Shown in pieces: positions 12,786-23,799 of a DNA stretch of 64,000 nucleotides. Made by a program: the position numbers and the translations under genes. Under the pieces are notes generated by a model. The model had not been told where the DNA came from. It was given only the letters and a program-made list of their open reading frames with translations, and searched no databases. How positions within the stretch are numbered: position 1 is the stretch's first letter; each line of letters opens with the position of its first letter. The DNA is from Pleurodeles waltl (taxonomy: Eukaryota; Chordata; Amphibia; Caudata; Salamandridae): contig NC_090441.1 in NCBI RefSeq assembly GCF_031143425.1, positions 221,460,928-221,524,927 of the forward strand, written 5' to 3'.

Positions 12786-15314
12786 GGGTTACTGGGCCAA
12801 AGAAAGTTGTGGTAGCCACTGAATTACCTGTAGATTGCTTACTAGGCAATGATTTGGAAACATCAGCTTGGGCAGAAGTGGAGTTGGAGGCTCATGCAGC
12901 AATGCTGGGCATTCCTGCGCATATTTTTGCTTTAACCAGGGCTCAGGCAAAAATGCAAAATGAACAGGGTAACTTGGATCCTGGAACAATGGACCAAGTG
13001 CTCCCTAAAGCTAGGGGTAGCAAGGGTAAATCCCTACCCACTACCCCTCCCTCTACAGATGATTCTCCTTCAGAGGAAGAAGAATTTCCTCCCTGTGCAG
13101 AACCTTCACCAGATGAGCTGGCAGCAGACACTGCTGAGCTTTTGGGTGGAGGGGGCCTGCCAGGGAAGAGCTGAGTGTGGCACAGCAAACCTGTCCCACA
13201 TTAGAGGGTCTCAGGCAGCAAGCTGTCAAACAGCAAAATAGGGATGTCAGTGACAGTCATAGAGTATACTGGTAAGATAACCTCTTATACACAGAGACAA
13301 GGGACCCAAAACCTGGAGCAGCAAGGAGATTGGTCATTCCCCTGCAGTACAGAGAGTTTCATCTAACTCTAGCACATGACATTCCTTTGGCTGGGCATTT
13401 GGGCCAGATCAAAACTTGGGAAAGACTTGTCCCCTTGGTTCACTGGCCTAGGATGTCAGAGGCCACAAAAGATTTTTGCAAGTCTTGAGCGACCTGCCAA
13501 GCCAGTGGCAAGACTGGTGGCACTCCAAATGCCTCCCTAATTCCACTTCCAGTGGTTGAGGTGCCCTTTGAAAGGGTAAGGGTTGACACAGTTGTCCCCC
13601 TTGATCCTCCTACTGCTTCAGGCAATAGATTTATCTTGGTGGTTGTGGACCATGCCACAAGATATCCTGAAGCCATTCCTCTAAGGACCACTACAGCTCC
13701 TGCAGTGGCAAAGGCCCTCCTGGGAATCTTTTCCAGAGTGGGTTTACCTAAAGAGGTAGCATCAGACAGAGGTAGCAACTTCATGTCTGCATACTTGAAA
13801 GCAATGTTAAAGGAGTGTGGTGTTACCTACAAGTTCACCACCCCTTACCATCCACAGACTAACGGACTGGTACAGAGGTTTAATAAAACTCTCAAAGGTA
13901 TGATAATGGGACTCCCTGAAAAACTCAGGAGGAGATGGGATGTCCTGTTACCTTGCCTCCTTTTTGCTTACAGGGAGGTACCCCAGAAAGGAGTGGGCTT
14001 CAGCCCCTTTGAACTCCTCTTTGGGCACCCTGTAAGAGGTCCACTCACTCTTGTGAAGGAGGGTTGGGAACAACCTTTAAAAGTTCCTAAACAGGACACA
14101 GTGGATTATGTACTTGGCCTAAGATCCAGAATGGCTGAGTACATGAAAAAGACCAGTAAAACCCTTCAGGCCAGCCAGGAGCTGCAAAAGCAATGGCATG
14201 ACCAGAAGGCTATTCTGATCCAGTACCAACCAGGACAGAAGGTGTGGCTATAGGAGCCTGTGGCCCCAAGAGCACTCCAAGACAAATGGAATGGACCCCA
14301 TCTAATTGTTGAGAAGATGTGTGAGGTTACCTATTTGGTAGACCTGGGCACTGCCAGGAGTCCCCTTAGGGTGATTCATGTCAACCGCCTAAAACCCTAC
14401 TATGACAGGACTGATCTCACCCTGCTCATGGCAACAGATGAGGGCAGGAAGAACAGAGTGACCCTCTCCCTGATCTCGTTTCCACCACTGAAGAAGATGC
14501 CTTAGTGGAGGGAGTAGTTTTAGCAGATAGTCTGACTGCAGAACAAAAAGGCAACTGCATCAATCTCCTAGGACAATTTTCTGACCTCTTTTCAATTGTG
14601 CCAGGTACAACATCCTGGTGTGAACACACAATTGACACTGGACAATTGACAATTGAACCTTCTGAAAGCCCATGGGCTAGCCCAGTGGTGCTTGTACCAA
14701 AACCTCACACCAAAAATGGAAAGAGGGAGATGAGGTTTTGTGTAGACTACAGAGGTCTCAATCAGGTAACAAAAACTGATGCTCACCCTATACCCAGGGC
14801 AGATGAGCTCATTGATACACTGGCATCTGCCAAGTATCTTAGCACTTGTGATCTGACTGCAGGGTATTGGCAGATCAGATTGGCATTAGATGCTAAACCA
14901 AAGACTGCATTTTCAACTATAGGAGGGCACTACCAATTCACAGTGATGCCCTTTGGTTTGAAAAATGCACCTGCCACTTTTCAGAGGTTGGCGAACACAG
15001 TCCTGCAAGGGTTGGAGGCTTTCAGTGCAGCATATCTTGATGATATTGCTGTCTTTAGCTCAACCTGGGATGAGCACCTGGTCCACCTTTGGAAAGTTTT
15101 GGAGGCCCTGAAAAAAGCAGGCCTTACTATCAAGGCCTCAAAGTGCCAGATAGGGCAGCAAAAAGTGGTTTATCTGTGCCACCTCATAGGTGGAGAACAG
15201 ATTGCACCACTGCAGGGGAAAATCCAGACTATCATGGATTGGGTTCCCCCTACAACACAGACCCAGGTGAGAGCCTTTTTAGGCCTCACAGGGTACTACA
15301 GGAGAATCATTAAA
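12786..15314 (+). pseudogene. pol: E2 pol: protease end, integrase and truncated RT
   Basis: 12809-13174 holds the protease C-terminus and acidic linker. 13240-13550 encodes the integrase zinc-binding region in broken frames. 13552-14253 is a 233-codon open integrase core plus C-terminus; the DDE motif is damaged because the catalytic Glu context LVERF reads LVQRF. A TAG at 14251 ends it. 14260-14505 is GPY/F and linker, and 14505-15359 is RT (AAYLDDIAVFS intact) with an 87-bp deletion near 14640 relative to its duplicate. RT is interrupted at about 15314 by a jump back to integrase C-terminal sequence. Confidence 0.85.
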
Positions 15315-16670
15315 CACTCTTGTGAAGGAGGGTTGGGAACAACCTTTAAAAGCTCCTAAACAGGACACAGTGGATTATGTACTTGGCCTAAGATCCAGAA
15401 TGGCAGAGTACATGAAAAAGACCAGTAAAACCCTTCAGGCCAGCCAGGAGCTGCAAAAGCAATGGCATGACCAGAAGGCTATTCTGATCCAGTACCAACC
15501 AGGACAGAAGGTGTGGCTATTGGAGCCTGTGGCCCCAAGAGCACTCCAAGACAAATGGAATGGACCCCATCTAATTGTTGAGAAGATGTGTGAGGTTACC
15601 TATTTGGTAGACCTGGGCACTGCCAGGAGTCCCCTTAGGGTGATTCATGTCAACCGCCTAAAACCCTACTATGACAGGACTGATCTCACCCTGCTCATGG
15701 CAACAGATGAGGGCAGGAAGAACAGAGTGACCCTCTCCCTGATCTCGTTTCCATCACTGAAGAAGATGCCTTAGTGGAGGGAGTAGTTTTAGCAGATAGT
15801 CTGACTGCAGAACAAAAAGGCAACTGCATCAATCTCCTAGGACAATTTTCTGACCTCTTTTCAATTGTGCTAGGTACAACATCCTGGTGTGAACACACAA
15901 TTGACACTGGAGACAGCCTGCCTGTCAAAAGCAACATTTATAGGCAGCCTGACCATGTCAGAGACTGCATTAAACAAGAGGTGCAGAAAATGTTGGATCT
16001 GGGAGTGATTGAACCTTCTGAAAGCCCATGGGCTAGCCCAGTGGTGCTTGTACCAAAACCTCACACCAAAGATGGAAAGAGGGAGATGAGGTTTTGTGTA
16101 GACTACAGAGGTCTCAATCAGGTAACAAAAACTGATGCTCACCCTATACCCAGGGCAGATGAGGTCATTGATACACTGGCATCTGCCAAGTATCTTAGCA
16201 CTTGTGATCTGACTGCAGGGTATTGGCAGATCAGATTGGCATTAGATGCTAAACCAAAGACTGCATTTTCAACTATAGGAGGGCACTACCAATTCACAGT
16301 GATGCCCTTTGGTTTGAAAAATGCATCTGCCACTTTTCAGAGGTTGGCGAACACAGTCCTGCAAGGGTTGGAGGCTTTCAGTGCAGCATATCTTGATGAT
16401 ATTGCTGTCTTTAGCTCAACCTGGGATGAGCACCTGGTCCACCTTTGGAAAGTTTTGGAGGCCCTGAAAAAGGCAGGCCTCACTATCAAGGCCTCAAAGT
16501 GCCAGATAGGGCAGCAAAAAGTGGTTTATCTGTGCCACCTCATAGGTGGAGAACAGATTGCACCACTGCAGGGGAAAATCCAGACTATCATGGATTGGGT
16601 TCCCCCTACAACACAGACCCAGGTGAGAGCCTTTTTAGGCCTCACAGGGTACTACAGGAGAATCATTAAA
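14046..16670 (+). repeat. Internal tandem duplication in E2 (two copies of about 1.3 kb)
   Basis: Copy 1 is 14046-15314 and copy 2 is 15315-16670. Both begin CACTCTTGTGAAGGAGGG (integrase C-terminal region) and end GGAGAATCATTAAA (RT). They share private mutations, such as the same deletion giving GATGAGGGCAGGAAG, and differ at few sites by eye. Copy 1 has lost 87 bp near 14640 and has TAG where copy 2 has TTG (14251 versus about 15520). The duplication is therefore younger than the mutations the copies share. Confidence 0.88.
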
Positions 16671-17216
16671 TATTATGGCTCCATAGCAGCCCCCATAATG
16701 ATCTCACAAGCAAGAAAATGCCTAAGAAGGTATTATGGACAGCTAGTTGTCAGAAAGCTTGTGAGGAGCTCAAACAGGCCATGTGCTCTGCACCTGTCCT
16801 AAAAAGCATATGTTACTCCAAGAAATTCATTGTTCAAACTGATGCATCTGAATTAGGGAGTAGCGGCAGTCAATTCTGAGGGCTAGGATCAACCAGTTGT
16901 GTTTATCAGCAGAAGGTTGAGCCCTAGAGAAAAGCGTTGGCCTGCCATAGAGAGGGAGGCCTTTGCTGTGGTCTGGGCACTGAAAAAGTTGGGGCCATAC
17001 CTATTTGGCACTCACTTTATTGTTCAGACAGACCACAAACCTCTACTTTGGCTGAAACAAATGAAAGGTGAAAACCCTAAATTGTTGAGGTGGTCCATAT
17101 CTCTACAGGGAATGGACTATACAGTGGAACATAGACCTGGGAGTACCCACTCCAATGCAGATGGACTCTCCAGATATTTCCTCTTAGACAATGAAGACTC
17201 ATCAGGTCATGGCTAG
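15315..17216 (+). pseudogene. pol: E2 pol, duplicated integrase C-terminus then RT and RNase H
   Basis: 15322-15774 encodes the integrase C-terminal tail and GPY/F module. 15774-16802 is a 342-codon open frame for the linker and RT (SPWASPVVLVPKP, CDLTAGYWQI, AAYLDDIAVFS, LTGYYRR). A deletion near 16690 shifts frame before RNase H. RNase H resumes at 16899-17216 and ends ADGLSRYF...SGHG at the stop just upstream of the polypurine tract. The RNase H Asp loop (QTDASELG) lies around 16840 in a broken, partly deleted stretch. Confidence 0.85.
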
Positions 17217-17230
17217 TCTTATTGTCCTTC

Positions 17231-17250
17231 GTTTTGGGGTGGGGGGGGTT
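17231..17250 (+). promoter_or_regulatory. Polypurine tract of E2
   Basis: GTTTTGGGGTGGGGGGGGTT immediately precedes the LTR start TGTAGGAAAG at 17251, matching the tract upstream of the E5 3' LTR. Confidence 0.75.
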
Positions 17251-18714
17251 TGTAGGAAAGTACCATCTTGCCTGGCATATTACCCTATGTTTCACTGTAT
17301 GTATGTTGTTTTAGTCCTTGTGTCAGTGGGACCCAGGCAGGGCCCCAGTGCTCATAGTATGTGCCCAGTATGTGTTCCCTGTGTGGTGCCTAACTGTATC
17401 ACTGAGGCTTTGCAAACCAGAACCTCAGTCTTTATGCTCTGTCTGCATTTCCAAATTTGTCACTGCAGGCTAGTGACTAAATTTGACCAATACACATTGG
17501 CATACTGGTACACCCATATAATTCCCTAGTATATGGTACTGAGGTACCCAGGGTATTGGGGTTCCAGGAGTTCCCTATGGGCTGCAGCATTTCTTTTGCC
17601 ACCCATAGGGAGCTCAGGCAATTCTTACACAGGCCTGCCACTGCAGCTTGAGTGAAATAACGTCCAGGTTATTTCACAGCCATTTACCACTGCACTTAAG
17701 TAAATTATAAGTCACCTATATGTCTAACCTTCACCTGGTGAAGGTTAGGTGCAAAGTTACTTAGTGTGTGGGCACCCTGGCACTAGCCAATGTGCCCCTA
17801 CATCGTTCATGGCAAATTCCCCAGACTTTTTGAGTGCGGAGACACCATTACACACGCGCACTGTGCATAGGACACTACCTATGTACAGCGTCACAATGGT
17901 AACTCTGAACATGGCCATGTAACATGTCTAAGATCATGGAATTGTCACCCCAATGCCATTCTGGCATTGGGAGGACAATTCCATGATTGCCCACCCCAAG
18001 ACCCTGAAAGGTAGGTGTAAAGTGCACCTACTACCCCCAGAGAACACAGTGATAGGGGGATTCTGCAGGAAGAACAAACACCAGCAATGCAACAACAGTG
18101 GATTTCCGGACCTGAGTACCTGTAAGACAAGAGGACCAAGTCCAATAGTCGCGACAGTGTCGAGAGTGGGCAGGAGCCCAGGAAATGCCAGCTGAGGGTG
18201 CAAGGAAGCTGCCACCGGTTGGAAGAAGCTTGGAGTTCTGCAAGAAAGAAGAGAGCTAGGGACTTCTCCTTTGGAAGACGGATGTCGCACGTCGCGATGA
18301 AGCTTGCACATGTGCTCCCACGAAGAAAGACCGCAAAAAAGTCTTGCTAGCTGCAATGGTCGCAGTAGAGGTTTTTGGGTGCTGCTGTGGCCCAGGAGGG
18401 ACCAGGATGTCGCCACTTGGAGGAGTAGACAGAGGGGGCGCCCAGCAACTCAGGGAGCCCTCACAGAAGCAGGCACCTGTATTTTTAGTAACTCTGAGTA
18501 TTGTGTTTTCTTATGATGTTGTGCTATATGGTATAAGTGGTGTAGTAGGAGCTTTGCATGTCTCCTAGTTCAGCCTATGCTGCTTTGCCATAGCTACCTT
18601 CTAGCAGCCTAAGCTGCTAGAAACACCTCTATTCTACTAATAAGGGATAACTGGACCTGGCACAAGGTGTAAGTACCACAAGGTACCCACTTTAAGCCAG
18701 GCCAGCCTCCTACA
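17251..18714 (+). repeat. 3' LTR of E2 with internal inversion and deletions
   Basis: Starts TGTAGGAAAGTACC and ends GCCTCCTACA. 17251-17985 matches the U3 start in plus orientation. 17986-18477 matches other LTRs only in reverse complement (compare 7270-7780). 18478-18714 returns to plus orientation for the LTR 3' end. Relative to the 2995-bp copy at 20532 it has lost about 1.2 kb on one side and about 0.3 kb on the other side of the inverted block. The left breakpoint lies immediately after the conserved hairpin (17935-17985). Confidence 0.85.
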
Positions 18715-20280
18715 CAGCCTGCTCCAGGAACCGCTGTAACAGCAACAAAGTATCCACAAAGGATACTTTTCTTCTGCAACCTCAGCTCCAAGTCAGCAAC
18801 TGCAACAGTTTCCATGGTGTGCACGCTCTGAGAACTCCCTGTCTTCATCCAGCACCAGAAGGACCGAAGAAATCTCCTGTGGAGTGACGGAGTCAGTCCC
18901 CGGCTCAATCAGGCACCTTCCAAGATGACGACCAGTATCCCTGGACTACTCTCACAGCAACAAGCGTGCCCCTAAGGACATAGAGAGTGAACACCATCGT
19001 CATAGACACTTCTGATGTCCTTCTGATGCAATTTGGAGGAGGTAAGACCTTGCATTCCCTGAGAGCAACAGTACCCCTGTGTACTGTGTCTTCTTCACCT
19101 CCTGAGGCTTCTGTGCACTGGCCTAGGTCCCCAGCACTCCATCCTGCGTGCTCAACTCGCTGAGTTGTTCTCCGGCGGCGTGGGACATTCCTTTGTTGTG
19201 CTGCATCAACTACTTTTTGCACCACCTTTGTCCCCCATGTCCTGGGATTCCCGTGGGAGCTGGCTGTCATCCTGAGGGCTCTGTAAAGTGCTGAGACTGA
19301 GAGCCCCCTTTTCCTCCTCACATACAGTTGAGGCCCCAAGGTCCCTCCTGGGACTTTCCAGCGCCATTTTGATGCAAAATGCATTTTTGTCATAACTAAG
19401 GCTTGTTGACGACTTCCAACACGAAATCACATCTGCAACCATCTGCACGTTGTGGGACATCCTTTGCATCATGCAGGAACCCGCTGGTATCTTTCTAGGG
19501 TGCATTCCTGCAGTCTTCGACTAACTGGGGATTCTTCTTTTGCACCCTCTTCTGGGTTGGCAGGGGCTCCTGCCCTCCCTGGAACTTCTTTTGACTTCTG
19601 GACTTGGTCCCCTTCTTTTGCAGGTCTTCAGGTCCCGGAATCCAGCAGTTGTTGTTTGCAGACTTGGTTGGTTGCTGCAAAATCCCAATCATGAGGTGTA
19701 GTTTGTCCTAAGAAAACTTGCAGTACTTTACTGCTGCTTTTCTGGGCTCTGTAGTGGGGTAATTTACTTACCTTTACTGTATTCTTACTCACCCAGTGAT
19801 TCTGCACACTCTACACTTGTCTAGGGGGAAAGTCAAGATTCCCATTCCACTTTCCTAGTATATGGTTTGTGTTGCCCCTAGACCTATTTTCTCCCCTTCC
19901 ATTCTATAGCATTTCCTATTGTTCACATTGTTCTGTGACTATTTACTTGTCTCATTTTGGTGTCTGGTGTATATATTGTGAATGATACTTACCTCCAGAA
20001 GGAGTCCTGTCTTTAAGATATTTTTGGTACTAGGCCACCCAAATAAATACCTTTATTTTTGGTAACACTGAGTATTGTCTTTATTTGCGTATAAGTACTG
20101 TGTAACTATTGTATAAGTGGTTTTGCATGTCTCCTAGTTCAGCCTAAGCTGCTCTTCTATAACTATCTCTATCAGCCTAAGCTGCTAGAACACTACTAAT
20201 CTACTGATACTGGATAACTGGACCTGGTATAAGGTGTAAGTACCCAAGGTACACACTACAGACCAGACCAGCCTCCTACA
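18715..20280 (+). repeat. Divergent LTR subfamily fragment
   Basis: Ends CCAGCCTCCTACA like the main LTR family and contains parallel landmarks in order: a GCAACAAAGTA-like start, GAAGAAATCTCC, a GGTTTGTGTTGCCCCTA block, AATAAATACCTTTATTTTT near 20041 and paired AGCCTAAGCTGCT motifs. Overall similarity is low, so it is a separate older subfamily. The first part of the LTR is missing because it begins internally right after the E2 LTR. No coding region is supported here. Confidence 0.7.
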
Positions 20281-20531
20281 GAAGATAAGTAAAACTCTTA
20301 ATAAATACGGAGAAATGCAGTGAAATGCAGTAATAGTCATAAATCCATTAGAAAACAGTGCAATTACCATAGAACACAATGGGCCTGGGGTAAAACAAAC
20401 CATATATTAAGAAAGTGGAATGCGAAAGTCATTTTCCCACCCAGGCAAGGGTAGAGTGTAGAGGGGAGCTGGGAGTATTAGAAAACCCCAAAGGTAAGTA
20501 CTAGAACCAACCCCACACCCCAGAAAGGTAG
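20281..20531 (-). repeat. Short inverted fragment of the divergent LTR subfamily
   Basis: Contains AAACAAACCATATATT and AAGTGGAATGCGAA, which are minus-orientation LTR landmarks (compare 7165-7200), followed by diverged sequence up to the E4 LTR at 20532. Too short and diverged to define its limits. Confidence 0.5.
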
Positions 20532-20936
20532 TGTAGGAAAGTACCATCTTGCCAGGCATGTTACCCCCATATTTCACTGTATATATGTTGTTTTAGTGTA
20601 TGTGTCACTGGGACCCTGCCAGCCAGGGCCCCAGTGCTCATAAGTGTGCCCTGTATGTGTTCCCTGTGTGATGACTAACTGTCTCACTGAGGCTCTGCTA
20701 ACCAGAACCTCAGTGGTTATGCTCTCTCTGCTTTCCAAATTGTCACGAACAGGCTAGTGACCAATTTCACCAATTCACATTGGCATACTGGAACACCCTT
20801 ATAATTCTCTAGTATATGGTACTGAGGTACCCAGGGTATTGGGGTTCCAGGAGATTCCTATGGGCTGCAGCATTTCTATTGCCACCCATAGGGAGCACTG
20901 ACAATTCTTACACAGGCCTGCCACTGCAGCCTGAGT

Positions 20937-20958
20937 GAAATAACGTCCACGTTATTTC
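20937..20958. promoter_or_regulatory. Conserved U3 palindrome GAAATAACGT-cc-ACGTTATTTC
   Basis: Perfect 10-bp arms with a 2-bp centre. Also present in the LTRs at 34152, 59441 and, on the other strand, 9290 and 52495. The ACGT cores resemble bZIP half-sites, but that function is inference. Confidence 0.6.
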
Positions 20959-21008
20959 ACAGCCATTTATCACTGCACTTAAGTAACTTATAGTTCACCT
21001 ATATGTCT

Positions 21009-21029
21009 AACCTTCACCTGGTGAAGGTT
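21009..21029. promoter_or_regulatory. Conserved U3 palindrome AACCTTCACC-t-GGTGAAGGTT
   Basis: Perfect 10-bp arms separated by one base. Other LTR copies keep it, sometimes as AACCTTTACC...GGTAAAGGTT with compensating changes in both arms (59513-59533), which suggests the symmetry itself is maintained or converted. Confidence 0.6.
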
Positions 21030-21143
21030 GGGTGCAAAGTTACTTAGTGTGTGGGCACCCTGGCACTGGCCAAGGTGCCCCCACATCGTTCAGGGCAAAT
21101 TCCCCGGACTTTGTGAGTGCAGGGACACCATTTCACGCGTGCA

Positions 21144-21171
21144 CTATACATAGGTCAGTACCTATGTATAG
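21144..21171. repeat. Conserved U3 inverted repeat, 12-bp arms
   Basis: CTATACATAGGT and ACCTATGTATAG flank a 4-base centre. Similar pairs occur at about 34363-34386 and, in minus LTRs, at about 9070-9098 and 52288-52315. Confidence 0.6.
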
Positions 21172-21217
21172 CGTCACAATGGTAACTCCGATCATGGCCA
21201 TGTAACATGTCTAAGAC

Positions 21218-21268
21218 CATGGAATTGTCACCCCAATGCCATTCTGGCATTGGGGAGACAATTCCATG
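21218..21268. repeat. Conserved U3 hairpin, 24-bp arms
   Basis: Arms 21218-21241 and 21245-21268 pair with one mismatch around a 3-base loop. The same hairpin is at 17935-17985 and 34433-34483, and a decayed version at about 59720-59775. One LTR inversion breakpoint (17985/17986) lies at its edge. Confidence 0.75.
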
Positions 21269-23279
21269 ATCCCCCGAGTCTCTAGCACAGACCCGGGTAC
21301 TGCCAAACTGCCTTTCACGGGGTTTCACTGCAGCTGCTGCTGCTGCCAACCCCTCAGACAGGTTTCTGCCCTCCTGGGGTCCAGCCAGGCCTGGCCCAGG
21401 AAGGCAGAACAAAGGACTTCCTCAGAGAGAGGGTGTTACACCCTCTCCATTTGGAAAAAGGTGTCAGGGCTGGGGAGGAGTAGCCTCCCCCAGCCTCTGG
21501 AAATGCTTTGATGGGCACAGATGATGCCCATCTCTGCATAAGCAAGTCTACACCGGTTCAGGGATCACCCAGTCCTGCTCTGGTGCGAAACTGGACAAAG
21601 GAAAGGGTAGTGACCACTCCCCTGACCTGCACCTCCCAGGGGAGGTGCCCAGAGCTCCTCCGGTGTGCCCCAGACCTCTGCCATCTTGGATTCAGAGGAG
21701 TGCTGGCACACTGGACTGCTCTGAGTGGCCAGGGCCAGCAGGTGACAAAGAGACTACTTCTGATAGGCTCTTACCTTTCTAACTAGCCTATCCTCCTTCC
21801 TAGGTAGCCAAACCTCCTTTTCTGGCTATTTAGGGTCTCTGCGTTGGGGAATTCTTCAGATACCGAATGTAAGAGCTCACAAGAGTTCCTCTGCATCTCC
21901 CTCTTCACCTTCTGCCAAAGGATCGACCACTGACTGCTCAGGACGCCTGCAAAACCGCAACAAAGTAGCAAAGGCGACTACTGCAACCTTGTATCGCTTT
22001 ATCCTGCCGGCTTTCTCGACTGTTTCCTGGTGGTGCATGCTCTGGGGGTAGCCTGCCTCCTTCCTGCACCAGGAGCTCTGAAGAAATCTCCCGTGGGTCG
22101 AAGGAATCTTCCCCCTGCAACGGCAGGCAACAAAAGACTGCATCACCGGTCCTCTGGGTTCCCTCTCAGCACGACGAGCGTGGTCCCTGGAACTCAGCAG
22201 CTCTGTCCAAGTGACTCCCACAGTCCAGTGACTCTTCAGTCCAAGTTTGGTGGAGGTAAGCCCTTGCCTCCCCACGCTATACTGCATTGCTGGGTACCGC
22301 GTGATTTGCAGCTGCTCCAGCTGCTGTGCACTCTTCCAGGATTTCCTTTGTGCGCAGCCAAGCCTGGGTCCCTGACACTCTAACCTGGAGTGCACAACCT
22401 TCTGAGTTGTCCTCCTGCATCGTGGGACTCCCTTTTCTGACTTCAGGTGGACTCCGGTTCACTCCTCTTCTAAGTGCCTGTTCCAGTACTTCTGTGGGTG
22501 CTGCCTGCTTCTTTGAGGGCTGCCTGACTTGCTGGGCGCACCCTCTGTCTCCTCATCCAAGTGGCAACATCCTGGTCCCTCCTGGGCTACAGCAGCATCC
22601 AAAAACCCTAACCGCAACCCTTGCAGCTAGCAAGGCTTGTTTGCGGTCTTTCTGCGTGGGAACACCTCTGCAAGCTTCTTCACGACGTGGGACATCCATC
22701 CTCCAAAGGGGAAGTTCCTAGTCCTCTTCGTTCTTGCAAAACACCAAGCTTCTTCCATCCTATGGCAGCTCCTTTGCACCCTCAGCTGGCATTTCCTAGG
22801 CATCTGCCCACTCTCGACATTTTCGCGACTCTTGGACTTGGTCCCATTGTTTCACAGGTACTCAGGTCTGGAAATCCACTGTTTTTGCTTTGCTGGTGTT
22901 GGTTTTCCTTGCAGAATCCCCCTATCACGACTTCTGTGCTCTCTGGGGGCTGTAGGTGCACTTTACACCTACCTTTCAGGGTCTTGGGGTGGGCTATTTT
23001 TCTAACCCTCACTGGTTTCTTACAGTCCCAGTGACCCTCTATAAGCTCACATAGGTTTGGGGTCCATTTGTGGTTTGCATTCCACTTTTGGAGTATATGG
23101 TTTGTGTTGCCCCTATACCAATGTGCTCCTATAGTAATCTACTGTAATTTTACACTGCTTGCATTACTTCCTTTTGCTATTACTGCATATTTTTGGTATT
23201 GTGTGCATATATCTTGTGTATATTTGGTATCCTCATACTGAGGGTACTCACTGAGATACTTTTGGCATATTGTCATAAA

Positions 23280-23285
23280 AATAAA
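23280..23285 (+). terminator. LTR polyadenylation signal AATAAA
   Basis: Located in CATAAAAATAAAGTACC, followed by T-rich sequence. The same signal is at about 28222 and 61782 in the other plus LTRs and in reverse complement at 57477 in the inverted LTR. It probably marks the R region of the LTR transcript. Confidence 0.65.
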
Positions 23286-23526
23286 GTACCTTTATTTTTA
23301 GTATATCTGTGTATTGTGTTTTCTCATGATATTGTGCATATGACACAAGTGGTATAGTAGGAGCTTTGCATGTCTCCTAGTTCAGCCTAAGCTGCTCTGC
23401 TATAGCTACCTTCTATCAGCCTAAGCTGCTAGAAACTCCTCTTCTACACTAATAAGGGATAATTGGATCTGGTACACAGTGTAAGTACCCCTTGGTTCCC
23501 TCTACAAGCCAGGCCAGCCTCCTACA

Positions 23527-23799
23527 TTGGTTGTGCAGCGGTGGGATAAGTATTTGCAACCACTTACCACTTTGTAATTTTGTACTTTTCATAAGAGAAT
23601 AATATACAAAACAAGTTCAGTGTATGTACACCTAACCAAAAAGTTTTGCTTTTCTTCTCAAACACTATCTGCTAAGTTCTGAAAAGTACTCCTAAACTTT
23701 CTAAAAGTTTCAAAAAGTTTGAAAAAGTTTTTTTTTCTGTTCTTTAAAAAGCCCTGAAACTTTTTCTCTCTTCTATCTGTCTCTAAACCTTCTTCTATC
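23527..23799 (+). promoter_or_regulatory. E4 leader with candidate primer-binding site
   Basis: Directly after the LTR comes TTGGTTGTGCAGCGGTGG, conserved at 28469 (E5) and 62026 (E6). A TGG one base from the LTR is the usual start of a tRNA primer-binding site, but I cannot name the tRNA. The rest of the leader is A/T-rich with repeated AAAAGTTT motifs and has no ORF. Confidence 0.6.

Larger units (their letters stand above)
9712..18714 (+). mobile_element. E2: rearranged Gmr1-like retrotransposon, no 5' LTR
   Basis: A plus-strand composite. 9712-11347 is a 3' pol fragment (linker, RT, RNase H). About 11347 it fuses to the middle of gag and then reads through a second gag, protease, integrase and RT (11348-15314). 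A partial repeat of integrase C-terminus and RT follows, then RNase H (15315-17216), a polypurine tract and a 3' LTR (17251-18714). No 5' LTR, primer site or gag start is present. It probably formed by recombination between related copies followed by decay. Confidence 0.85.
20532..23526 (+). repeat. 5' LTR of E4, full length (2995 bp)
   Basis: Bounded by TGTAGGA and TCCTACA. This is the best full-length reference copy in the window. U3 holds a cluster of short palindromes (20937-20958, 21009-21029, 21144-21171, 21218-21268). An AATAAA at 23280 lies about 245 bp from the LTR end, implying a very long U3 and a short R-U5. Two overlapping frames of about 120-137 codons at 22621-23034 recur in other LTR copies, but both frames are open in a pyrimidine-rich tract and I see no protein signature. 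Confidence 0.92.

Noticed and set aside
9712..18714. Reading E2 as two complete nested retrotransposons
   Set aside because: There is no LTR, polypurine tract or target duplication between the two gag-pol parts; the junctions are direct fusions.
22621..23034. ORF of about 137 codons recurring in several LTR copies (also 27567, 35838 and minus-strand copies)
   Set aside because: A second frame in the same stretch is equally open, substitutions between copies do not favour either frame by eye, and there is no protein signature. Low stop density of pyrimidine-rich LTR sequence is enough. A codon-substitution test over many LTRs could reopen this.
23527..23560. Naming the tRNA primer from the candidate primer-binding site
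   Set aside because: The sequence is conserved between copies, but I could not match it to a particular tRNA 3' end without a search.
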